A DNA stretch of 15,350 bases from DASUBV01 sp035763085 (GTDB taxonomy: Bacteria > Actinomycetota > Actinomycetes > Streptosporangiales > Streptosporangiaceae), in contig DASUBV010000213.1 of assembly GCA_035763085.1 (NCBI GenBank), positions 1-15,350 of the forward strand, written 5' to 3'. The notes under the pieces were generated by a model that searched no databases, was not told the origin of the DNA, and saw only the letters and a list, made by a program, of their open reading frames with translations. Positions within the stretch are counted from its first letter, which is position 1. Each line of letters opens with the position of its first letter. The translations under genes and the position numbers were made by a program. Below, one piece after another: positions 1 through 5,548 of the stretch.

Positions 1-2
1 GG

Positions 3-1502
3 CTCGCCGCGCCGGACGTGGCCTGGCTGCACGCCCTGGTCTCGGACTGGCAGCTCCTGGCTGACCTGTCGTTCGCCGACCTGACCCTGTGGGCCGAGCT
101 CCCCGGTGGCGGCTGGCTGGCGCTGGCGCAGATGCGGCCCACGACCGGCCCGACCGCCTTTCCCGACGACATCGTCGGCGCGGCCCGGCCCGCGGGTGAC
201 CGGCCGTTCCTGGACGCGGCCAAGAACGACCGGCGGATCTGCCGGGAGGGCGACCCGGAGTGGACCCGCGGCGTCCCGGTCCGGCACGAGACCATCCCGG
301 TGGTGGCCCATGACCGGGTCATCGCGGTCATCGAGCGGTCCACCAACCTCAGCTCGGCGCGCACCCCGAGCCGCCTGGACATCGCCTACCTCAAGGCGGC
401 CGACGACCTGGCGCAGATGGTCGCGACGGGGCTGTTCCCGTGTCCCGGCGAGGAGCCGGCGCTGGTCCGGTCCCCGCGCGTCGGTGACGGCCTGCTGCGC
501 CTGAACCGGTCGGGCAAGGTGACCTATGCCAGCCCGAATGCGCTGTCGGCCTACCGCCGCCTCGGGCTGACCGCCGACCTGGCGGGCAAGGAACTGGGCC
601 CGCTGACCGCGCGGCTGTGCGGGCCCGCGGGCCAGCCGCACGATGAGTCGCTGATGCTGACCGCCAGCGGCAAGGCGCACATGGAGACCGAGATCGAGGC
701 AAACGGCTCGGTGGTCCAGCTGCGGACCATCCCGCTAGTGGTCCACGGCGGCCGGTCCGGGGCGCTGATCCTGCTGCGGGACGTGACCGAGCTGCGCAAC
801 CGCGAGCGCGAGCTGCTGACCAAGGACGCCACGATCCGGGAGATCCACCACCGGGTCAAGAACAACCTGCAGACGGTGGCCGCGCTGCTGCGGCTCCAGG
901 CGCGGCGGCTGACCGCCCCCGAGGCGCGTGCCGCGCTGGGGGAGGCGGTGCGCCGGGTGGGCTCGATCGCAATCGTGCACGAGACGCTGTCCCACGCGCC
1001 CGAGGAGGTCGTGGACTTCGACGACATCGCCGGGCGGGTGGCGATGATGGCCGGCGAGGTGTCGGCGCCGGAGGCGCGGGTCACGCCCCGGCTGAGCGGG
1101 TCATTCGGGATGCTGCCGGCGGCCATCGCCACGCCGCTGGCCCTGGTGCTCACCGAGCTGCTGCAGAACGCGCTGCAGCACGGGCTGGCCAGGCCCGCGT
1201 CTGAGGTGCTGGAAGAGGGGACCGCCCGGCCGGCCGCCCTGGCCCGGCCGGGGTCGGCCGGGATGCTGCTGGTGACTGCCCGCCGCGCGGACAGCAGGCT
1301 CACGGTGACGGTGGCCGATAACGGCGCCGGCCTGCCCGCGGGGTTCGACCTGGACAAGACCACCAGCCTGGGACTGCAGATCGTCCGCACGCTGGTGGTC
1401 GCCGAGCTCGGCGGCAAGCTCGAGATCGGCCCGCACGAGGGCGGCGGCACGCTGGTCCTGGTCGAGCTGCCGGTCGAGCAGGTCACCGCCGATCCGGGCT
1501 GA
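3..1502 (+). CDS. pdtaS: PdtaS-type sensor histidine kinase, 5' end outside window
   Basis: Cytosolic histidine kinase of the HisKA_2 family. In mycobacteria PdtaS phosphorylates the RNA-binding antiterminator PdtaR. The frame is open to the window edge, and the residues before the GTG at 18 (LAAPDVAWLHALV) continue the family's N-terminal sequence, so the true start lies upstream. Counting from that GTG, residues 1-140 form the GAF-like N-terminal sensor (WQLLADLSFADLTLW), about 150-260 a PAS domain, and 277-278 the His pair of the H-box (EIHHRVKNNLQ). Asn384 lies in the N-box (ELLQNALQHG), Asp434-Gly436 is G1 (ADNGAGLP), and SLGLQIVRTL is G2. No membrane segment or signal peptide is seen. 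About 22 residues rich in Ala and Pro are inserted between N-box and G1. It converges on whiB1, the neighbour pdtaS also has in M. tuberculosis (Rv3220c/Rv3219). Family assignment is firm; the signal sensed is not shown by sequence. Confidence 0.93.
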   Translation, partial: LAAPDVAWLHALVSDWQLLADLSFADLTLWAELPGGGWLALAQMRPTTGPTAFPDDIVGAARPAGDRPFLDAAKNDRRICREGDPEWTRGVPVRHETIPVVAHDRVIAVIERSTNLSSARTPSRLDIAYLKAADDLAQMVATGLFPCPGEEPALVRSPRVGDGLLRLNRSGKVTYASPNALSAYRRLGLTADLAGKELGPLTARLCGPAGQPHDESLMLTASGKAHMETEIEANGSVVQLRTIPLVVHGGRSGALILLRDVTELRNRERELLTKDATIREIHHRVKNNLQTVAALLRLQARRLTAPEARAALGEAVRRVGSIAIVHETLSHAPEEVVDFDDIAGRVAMMAGEVSAPEARVTPRLSGSFGMLPAAIATPLALVLTELLQNALQHGLARPASEVLEEGTARPAALARPGSAGMLLVTARRADSRLTVTVADNGAGLPAGFDLDKTTSLGLQIVRTLVVAELGGKLEIGPHEGGGTLVLVELPVEQVTADPG

Positions 1503-1533
1503 CCGGCGGGCCGCCGCGCCGCCCCGGCCAGCC

Positions 1534-1559
1534 CGCAGCTGCGGTCAGGCGCAGCTGCG
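1534..1559. terminator. Bidirectional hairpin between pdtaS and whiB1
   Basis: CGCAGCTGCG (1534-1543), a 6-nt loop GTCAGG, then CGCAGCTGCG (1550-1559) give a perfect 10-bp stem. Each arm is itself palindromic, so the structure is also a direct repeat. It starts 32 bp after the pdtaS stop and 17 bp beyond the whiB1 stop, in a convergent gap. There is no U-tract, which is common for actinobacterial terminators. Confidence 0.7.
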
Positions 1560-1575
1560 CCAGCCGCGGTGGCGG

Positions 1576-1830
1576 TCAGGCGTGCGCGCGAGCCCGGACG
1601 CGGGTGCCGCGGCGCTTGAGAGCACGGCGCTCGTCCTCGCTCAGGCCGCCCCAGACGCCGGCGTCCTGGCCGCTTTCCAGCGCCCACTGCAGGCAGGATT
1701 CGACGACCGGGCAGCGCCTGCACACTTGCTTGGCTTCCTCGATCTGGAGCAGCGCAGGACCGGTGTTGCCAATAGGGAAGAACAGCTCCGGGTCTTCATC
1801 ACGGCACAGGGCGTGGTGACGCCAGTCCAT
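1576..1830 (-). CDS. whiB1: WhiB1-type iron-sulfur transcription regulator
   Basis: Small WhiB-like protein, 84 aa, expected to carry a [4Fe-4S] cluster that reacts with nitric oxide and to bind the primary sigma factor. Cluster ligands Cys9, Cys37, Cys40 and Cys46 match the spacing and numbering of M. tuberculosis WhiB1. The GVWGG turn is at 58-62, followed by the basic DNA-binding tail (ERRALKRRGTRVRARA). I chose ATG at 1830 (MDWRHHALC) because it gives the family's usual length and N-terminus, and because AAGGAGG lies 10 bp upstream. A GTG three codons further up (1839) sits one base from that Shine-Dalgarno sequence and is unlikely. The gene is monocistronic, convergent with pdtaS, and has an unusually long regulatory region upstream. 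In S. coelicolor the equivalent is called wblE. Identity is strong from near-identity across the whole protein. Confidence 0.95.
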   Translation of the reverse strand: MDWRHHALCRDEDPELFFPIGNTGPALLQIEEAKQVCRRCPVVESCLQWALESGQDAGVWGGLSEDERRALKRRGTRVRARAHA

Positions 1831-1840
1831 GAGGTCCACT

Positions 1841-1847
1841 CCTCCTT
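1841..1847 (-). promoter_or_regulatory. Ribosome binding site deciding the whiB1 start
   Basis: On the minus strand AAGGAGG, 10 bp before ATG at 1830. Only one base separates it from the alternative GTG at 1839, so it selects the shorter 84-aa product. Confidence 0.8.
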
Positions 1848-1882
1848 GAGCGCGGTGTCGGAACCCGCCGCCTCGTCTCGCT

Positions 1883-1898
1883 TGTGAATGATTTCACG
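1883..1898. promoter_or_regulatory. CRP-like operator in the whiB1 leader
   Basis: TGTGA-ATGATT-TCACG matches the CRP consensus TGTGA-N6-TCACA at nine of ten half-site bases. M. tuberculosis whiB1 is known to be controlled by the cAMP receptor protein Rv3676. Relative to the proximal -10 candidate (1905-1910) this site would lie around +1 to +16, which predicts repression from that promoter. Binding is inferred from sequence only. Confidence 0.5.
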
Positions 1899-1904
1899 AG
1901 CTAT

Positions 1905-1936
1905 GTTATATGTCGGGAATGTACCGATTTTCCCGA
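1905..1936 (-). promoter_or_regulatory. Proximal whiB1 promoter candidate with overlapping palindrome
   Basis: On the minus strand a TATAAC -10 element (1905-1910) would start transcription near 1898, leaving a leader of about 68 nt before the whiB1 ATG. Just upstream, where the -35 should be, lies the perfect inverted repeat TCGGGAA-N10-TTCCCGA (1913-1936). No good -35 hexamer is visible, so the promoter may need an activator or use an alternative sigma factor. Confidence 0.4.
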
Positions 1937-1944
1937 TCTTGTTA

Positions 1945-1961
1945 CTCCGCGATTCGCGGAG
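1945..1961. repeat. Perfect palindrome in the whiB1 upstream region
   Basis: CTCCGCG-ATT-CGCGGAG, a 7-bp perfect inverted repeat with a 3-nt centre, 8 bp from the end of the TCGGGAA/TTCCCGA repeat. It could be an operator or, in a transcript from the distal promoter, an RNA hairpin. No T-tract follows, so a simple terminator is less likely. Confidence 0.5.
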
Positions 1962-2061
1962 CTCTTACCCCGTCTGGCTCGCAGGCGAGGCGGCCAGCCT
2001 GAGTCCCGCTGACCACCGGCCGCCCGGCTTCGGGCGCGCTATCGCACCGTTCGCCAGGAGC

Positions 2062-2114
2062 GTTACAACTTTCTCAAGCTGAACGATCAACCGCAAGAGG
2101 CTTGAGCAAAGGTT
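2062..2114 (-). promoter_or_regulatory. Distal whiB1 promoter candidate inside a long inverted repeat
   Basis: On the minus strand TTGATC (2085-2090) and TGTAAC (2062-2067) are separated by 17 bp, a plausible primary-sigma promoter. The predicted start is near 2055, giving a leader of about 225 nt. It lies inside an inverted repeat: on the plus strand CTTTCTCAAGC (2069-2079) pairs with GCTTGAG-c-AAAG (2100-2111), 11 bp with a single bulged base and a 20-bp spacer. The promoter match is moderate; the repeat is plain to see. Confidence 0.4.
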
Positions 2115-2262
2115 CGACCGGATTTCGGTGTCAGATGAGTCACATTGCCGGCATCGCCTGCGTGACCAGCTTGGCGGCAGGCGCGGCCAATGCCGATGTA
2201 CCCACGTGGCTCACCCGCTATGCGGGGGATTGCCGGTAGGCGAGGGATCTTCGGTTCGCGCC

Positions 2263-3198
2263 TTACATCACCACGCGCAGCGCGTCGGGCACCGCCTGGA
2301 ACCGGACTTCCTCCCGCTCGCCAACGTACTCGCCGTCGATCTGGAACGCGACCGGCCGCTCGGTGCGCAAGGTCAGCGCGGCCAGGTCGTGCCGGGCGAC
2401 GACGCCGCGCCCGCGCGGCGGCTCGGCGCGCCCGGACAGCATCTGCCGCAGCGTCCGCGCGGTGGCCACCGTGCTGAGACTGCGCAGGCCGAAGACATCG
2501 AGCCCCAGGTCAAAGCTGGCCTGCGGATTGGTGGCGACGGGCCGGCGGCCGAGATAGGTCCACGGGCTGGTATTGGACACCGTGCACCAGTACATCGGGC
2601 CCTCTGGCTCCTGGCCGCCCGCCTCCAGGGTCACCGCCGGGTGCCGGCGGTCGGTCAGCCGGTAGAACTGCCGGGTGGCCATCCGCAGGTAGAGCGCCGG
2701 GGTGACCGAGCGGCCGTGCGCCCGGCGGCCCTCGACAGCACGGACCACCTCGGCGTCGATGCCGAGCCCGGAGTTGATGGTGAAGTACCGGTCACCGGCC
2801 AGGCCCAGCCCGATGCTGCGGCTGCGCCCTCCGGTCAGGGCCGCCAGGACCTGCCCGGTGGCGTCGACCGGGTCGGCGGGCAGGCCCAGGGCGCGGACGA
2901 AGACGTTCGCGCTGCCGCCGGGCAGGGGAGCCAGTGCGGGCGGGGCAGCCGCTGTGCGGCCCGCAGGACGACGCAGTAGCCCGTTGACTGCCTCGTTGAC
3001 CGTCCCGTCCCCGCCCAGGGCCAGCACCAGGCCCACGCCCTCTGAAGCAGCGGCAGCGGCCAGCGCGGTGCCGTGTCCCCGGTAGCGTGTCTCCACGGTC
3101 TCAAGCTCGACGGCGGACGCCAGGGCACGGGCGATGACATCCCGGCGCAGCCGGGTCGTGGAGGTGGCGTGTGGGTTCACGATCAAGAGCGCGCGCAC
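2263..3198 (-). CDS. Diacylglycerol kinase-family lipid kinase
   Basis: Soluble lipid kinase of the DAGK_cat/YegS family, 311 aa, the usual length. It is expected to transfer a phosphate from ATP to diacylglycerol or a related lipid at the membrane face. Visible motifs are IVNPHAT at the N-terminus, the nucleotide-binding GGDGTVNEAVNGL (62-74), PGGSANVFVRALG (93-105) and, near the C-terminus, FQIDGEYV. There is no signal peptide. GTG at 3198 is chosen because MRALLIVNPHA is the canonical family start. No Shine-Dalgarno sequence is seen; instead TAGCCT lies 6 bp upstream, which suggests a leaderless transcript. Its first 28 bp overlap, head to head, the putative start of the membrane protein gene on the other strand. 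It follows the pdtaS-whiB1 cluster and reads toward it. Substrate is unknown; sphingosine-type substrates cannot be excluded. Confidence 0.9.
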   Translation of the reverse strand: MRALLIVNPHATSTTRLRRDVIARALASAVELETVETRYRGHGTALAAAAASEGVGLVLALGGDGTVNEAVNGLLRRPAGRTAAAPPALAPLPGGSANVFVRALGLPADPVDATGQVLAALTGGRSRSIGLGLAGDRYFTINSGLGIDAEVVRAVEGRRAHGRSVTPALYLRMATRQFYRLTDRRHPAVTLEAGGQEPEGPMYWCTVSNTSPWTYLGRRPVATNPQASFDLGLDVFGLRSLSTVATARTLRQMLSGRAEPPRGRGVVARHDLAALTLRTERPVAFQIDGEYVGEREEVRFQAVPDALRVVM

Positions 3199-3713
3199 GG
3201 GCCAAGGCTAGCGAGGAAGCTGCTGGCCCCGGCCAGATCCGGGCCCGGGCCGGCGATGCAAGCCCGGCCGCCCTGGCGGGCACGGCGGCGGCCAGCCCGG
3301 CCGGCCAGCACCGCCCGCTGACCCTCACCGCGGCGGTCATCATCGAGGCGCTGGAGGCATGCCTGGTCCTGGCGGCAGCCATCTGGGCCGGCGTCGACAC
3401 CGGCGCGGGGCAGTCCTACCAGCTGTCCAGCGGGATCGCGATCACCGTGATCGGCGTCGCGACCGCGGCCGGGCTGGTCACGGTCGCGGCCGGGCTGCGC
3501 CAGGGCCGCCGCTGGACCAGGACGCCGGCCCTGCTGACCCAGCTGTTCACCGGCGTGGTCGGCAGCTACCTGCTGCAGGGCGGCCGCTACGCCTGGGGCA
3601 TCCCGGCCGTGCTGCTGGGCGTCACCGGGGTGGTAGTGCTGCTGTCGCCGCCGAGCACCAAGGTACTGACCGCGGGGATGCCGCAGCCGGGCGACCGGCA
3701 CCGCCGGCCGTAA
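3171..3713 (+). CDS. Small four-helix integral membrane protein of unknown function
   Basis: I do not recognise a named family. The 180-residue frame has four hydrophobic segments, at about 52-73 (LTAAVIIEALEACLVLAAAIWAG), 88-108, 119-136 and 143-159, with a basic loop (RQGRRWTRTP) between the second and third. This looks like the small conserved integral membrane proteins common in actinomycetes. GTG at 3171 is the only standard start in frame and has GGAGGT 5 bp upstream. However, the first 45 or so residues are low-complexity Arg/Ala and this start lies inside the divergent lipid kinase gene, so translation could begin further in at a rarer codon. The gene converges on the sigma factor gene, 56 bp from its stop. 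The membrane core is convincing; the N-terminus is not. Confidence 0.65.
   Translation: MGSRSRARARAKASEEAAGPGQIRARAGDASPAALAGTAAASPAGQHRPLTLTAAVIIEALEACLVLAAAIWAGVDTGAGQSYQLSSGIAITVIGVATAAGLVTVAAGLRQGRRWTRTPALLTQLFTGVVGSYLLQGGRYAWGIPAVLLGVTGVVVLLSPPSTKVLTAGMPQPGDRHRRP
3205..3210 (-). promoter_or_regulatory. -10 element of a leaderless promoter for the lipid kinase
   Basis: On the minus strand TAGCCT fits the actinobacterial TAnnnT -10 and lies 6 bp before the GTG at 3198, so the first transcribed base would be at or next to the start codon. This fits the absence of a Shine-Dalgarno sequence there. Confidence 0.5.
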
Positions 3714-3769
3714 CTCCTCAGGTCCCGCGGGAGCGCCCGGCCAGTGCCCGGAGCTGCCCTGGTCAGGTC

Positions 3770-4900
3770 CTAGTCGTCGGTGGTCAGGCCCTCGCGCAGC
3801 TGGGCGAGCGTCTTGGCCAGCAGCCGCGAGACGTGCATCTGGGAGATGCCGAGCTCGGTGGCGATCTGGGACTGGGTCATGTTCCCGAAGAACCGCAGCA
3901 GCAAGATCCGCTTCTCGCGCGGCGGCAGGCGCTCCAGCAGCGGCTTCAGGGATTCCCGGTACTCCACGCCCTCCAGGGCGTCATCGACCATGCCCAGCGA
4001 CTCGGCGACGGCCGGGGCGTCCTCGTCGCCGGAGTCCGGGGCGTCCAGGGACACCGTCGAGTAGGCGTTGGCCGACTCCAGGCCCTCCAGGACGTCTTCC
4101 TCGCTCATCTGCAGGTGCGCGGCAAGCTCGGCGACGGTAGGCGCGCGGCCGAGCCGCTGGGCCAGGTCGCCGATGGCCTTGGTCAGCGCGAGCTTGAGCT
4201 CCTGCAGGCGGCGGGGCACGCGGACAGCCCAGCCCTTGTCGCGGAAATGCCGCTTGATCTCGCCGACAATGGTCGGCGTCGCGTAGGTCGAGAACTCCAC
4301 GCCGCGGTCCAGGTCGAACCGGTCAATCGACTTGATCAGGCCGATCGTGGCGACCTGAGTCAGGTCGTCCAGCCACTCGCCGCGGTTGCGGAACCGGCGG
4401 GCCAGGTATTCCACCAGCGGCAGGTGAAGTTCCACCAGCTCACCGCGGATGCGCAGCCGCTCCTCGTCGTCGGGCGGCAGCTCGGCGAGCCGCTCGAACA
4501 GCTCCCGCGCATGGCTGCGCTCCCTGGTCCCGTGCTGAATGCGGGGAGAGTCGGGGCTCCGGCTGTCGAGATCAGGATTATCAAGACCGGAATTATCGAG
4601 GTCGGCCCGGCTGAGGTCGGTGCTCTCCAGGCCGGCACTGTCCAGGCCGGCACTGCCGAGATCGGCACTGTCCAGATCGGCACCGTCCACGTCAGCGCCG
4701 TCGAGGCCGGCCCGGTCCAGCTCGGCGGCGTCCAGCGGCCCCGCGCCCGCCAGTTCCGCGCCCTCCCGACCGGAGCTGTCGAGGCCGGACCCGCGGCGAG
4801 CGGCGCCGTCCGGGTCGTCAGCTGCCGCCAGGCCTTCCGGCATCGCGGCTGCCATGGCGTCGAACTCCTCGGTCAAAGCGATCTCTGTCTCCCCCGTCAC
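3770..4900 (-). CDS. SigF/SigB-family sigma factor with pentapeptide-repeat N-terminal extension
   Basis: Alternative sigma factor of the SigB/SigF/SigG stress and development group. From the start at 4900 it is 376 aa, about 110 longer than typical members (M. tuberculosis SigF is 261 aa). Region 2 lies at about 150-225 (LPLVEYLARRFRNRGEWLDDLTQVATIGL split over DLTQVATIGLIKSIDRFD and FSTYATPTIVGEIKRHFRD), region 3 at about 232-285, and region 4 at about 320-370 (LPPREKRILLLRFF, then helix-turn-helix ELGISQMHVSRLLAKTL). Residues 59-113 are eleven tandem pentapeptides of A-[DG]-L-D-x type. GTG at 4900 overlaps the anti-sigma stop as GTGA, the classic coupled arrangement; ATG at 4855, with GAGGAG 9 bp upstream, is the main alternative. 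Both keep the repeats. The upstream frame to 5095 is rejected because it overlaps the anti-sigma gene by about 200 bp. Confidence 0.93.
   Translation of the reverse strand: MTGETEIALTEEFDAMAAAMPEGLAAADDPDGAARRGSGLDSSGREGAELAGAGPLDAAELDRAGLDGADVDGADLDSADLGSAGLDSAGLESTDLSRADLDNSGLDNPDLDSRSPDSPRIQHGTRERSHARELFERLAELPPDDEERLRIRGELVELHLPLVEYLARRFRNRGEWLDDLTQVATIGLIKSIDRFDLDRGVEFSTYATPTIVGEIKRHFRDKGWAVRVPRRLQELKLALTKAIGDLAQRLGRAPTVAELAAHLQMSEEDVLEGLESANAYSTVSLDAPDSGDEDAPAVAESLGMVDDALEGVEYRESLKPLLERLPPREKRILLLRFFGNMTQSQIATELGISQMHVSRLLAKTLAQLREGLTTDD
4556..4735 (-). repeat. 15-bp tandem repeat encoding pentapeptide array in the sigma factor
   Basis: About twelve degenerate 15-bp units in phase with the sigma factor frame. 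The protein reads AELDR, AGLDG, ADVDG, ADLDS, ADLGS, AGLDS, AGLES, TDLSR, ADLDN, SGLDN, PDLDS. This resembles the A(D/N)LXX pentapeptide-repeat family, with Leu at the central position in ten of eleven units. Some neighbouring units differ at only one or two bases, consistent with duplication by slippage. Confidence 0.85.
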
Positions 4901-5334
4901 GCTGACCCCGATGCCCGGCGGCTCTTGCGCATCACGATCGTCAGCTGGTCGCCTGGCCCCGCATAGGCGTCCACGCTGCCGGCCAGTGCGGTCAGCACGG
5001 TCCAGGCGAAGGTATCGCTGGCCGGCGGCTGCGGCGTCAGGCTCGGCACCGACACCGAGATCGTCATCATGTCTGATCCGAGCGCGAAACTGCACTCCAG
5101 GGCGCTGCCGGGAATGGCCTGATGGAGCAGCATCGCGCAGGCCTCGTCGACCGCGATCCGCAGGTCCTCGATCTCGTCCAGCGTGAAGTCGAGGCGCGCG
5201 GCCAGCCCGGCCGTAGCCGTGCGGAGCACCGACAGGTAGGCCCCCTCGGCGGGCATGCGCACGGTCACCTGGTCCTGGGTGCCGTCGCGGTCCGCCGCTG
5301 CCATCGCCGCTGCCGTGGTCGTCTTCTCGGTCAC
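4897..5334 (-). CDS. RsbW/UsfX-like anti-sigma factor
   Basis: Anti-sigma factor of the HATPase_c_2 group, 145 aa, predicted to hold the sigma factor encoded directly downstream. Residues from about 22 resemble M. tuberculosis UsfX (RsbW): VRMPAEGAYLSVLRTATAGLA, DLRIAVDEACAMLL and TFAWTVLTALAGSVD. The N-box region has DEACAM where SpoIIAB-type kinases have EAxTNA, so the catalytic Asn is missing, and no clear DxG G1 box is seen. UsfX itself has the same kind of loss. GTG at 5334 is preceded by AGGAGG at 6 bp. The stop overlaps the sigma start (GTGA), implying translational coupling and matched dosage. No anti-anti-sigma gene is present in the window. I see no convincing SigF-type promoter in the 214 bp upstream. 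Confidence 0.9.
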   Translation of the reverse strand: MTEKTTTAAAMAAADRDGTQDQVTVRMPAEGAYLSVLRTATAGLAARLDFTLDEIEDLRIAVDEACAMLLHQAIPGSALECSFALGSDMMTISVSVPSLTPQPPASDTFAWTVLTALAGSVDAYAGPGDQLTIVMRKSRRASGSA

Positions 5335-5492
5335 TTCAGCCCTCCTGCGCCACCGGACACGATGCCTGCGGGGCGCAGGTGCCGGCTCCTGACTGCAACC
5401 TACAGTGACGAGCTGACTGCATCCGACGCGGCACGCGGTGAATGCGTGAACAGCCGCGCCGTCCCCCGGTGGCTAGCCGTCCCGGCCCCGGA

Positions 5493-5534
5493 CCGTCCGC
5501 CGGGCCGCCTGGGCTGGCCAGGCGGCCGGGACGG
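5493..5534 (-). terminator. Strong hairpin downstream of sodN
   Basis: GGCCGCCTGG (5503-5512), loop GCTGG, CCAGGCGGCC (5518-5527) form a perfect 10-bp stem. CCGTCC (5493-5498) and GGACGG (5529-5534) extend it across a small internal loop. It begins 14 bp beyond the sodN stop and separates sodN from the anti-sigma/sigma pair on the same strand. No U-tract. Confidence 0.75.
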
Positions 5535-5548
5535 ACCGCTGGAACCGG

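Larger units (their letters stand above)
1831..2262 (-). other. 432-bp non-coding regulatory region upstream of whiB1
   Basis: No credible gene lies between whiB1 and the stop of the lipid kinase gene. From about 1880 to 2120 the base composition is clearly less GC-rich than the surroundings. It holds a CRP-like site, two candidate promoters reading toward whiB1, and several short perfect inverted repeats, listed separately. A small CCCGC-TAT-GCGGG hairpin (2214-2226) lies 37 bp beyond the stop of the kinase gene and could be its terminator. A second small hairpin, CTCGC-AG-GCGAG, lies at 1978-1989. Short open frames here (for example 1888-2082, plus strand) lack ribosome binding sites and family resemblance. 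Confidence 0.7.

Noticed and set aside
1888..2082. 64-codon plus-strand frame in the whiB1 upstream region
   Set aside because: No ribosome binding site; it spans the promoter elements and palindromes and resembles no protein family.
2128..2979. 283-codon plus-strand frame opposite the lipid kinase
   Set aside because: Antisense shadow; low-complexity Gly/Arg/Gln/Asp composition without recognisable domain.
3723..3732. TCCCGCGGGA palindrome between the membrane protein and sigma genes, considered as a terminator
   Set aside because: It has no loop and no extended stem, so it would not form a stable RNA hairpin; such short GC palindromes are expected by chance here.
3359..4966. 535-codon plus-strand frame with repeated GTVQ/GTAEIG units
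   Set aside because: Antisense to the sigma factor gene; its repeats are the complement of the sigma pentapeptide array. It also starts inside the membrane protein gene in a different frame.
4901..5095. Upstream extension of the sigma factor frame to an ATG at 5095
   Set aside because: It would overlap the anti-sigma gene by about 200 bp in another frame; the GTGA junction at 4897-4900 gives a natural coupled start, and the extra residues are unconserved.
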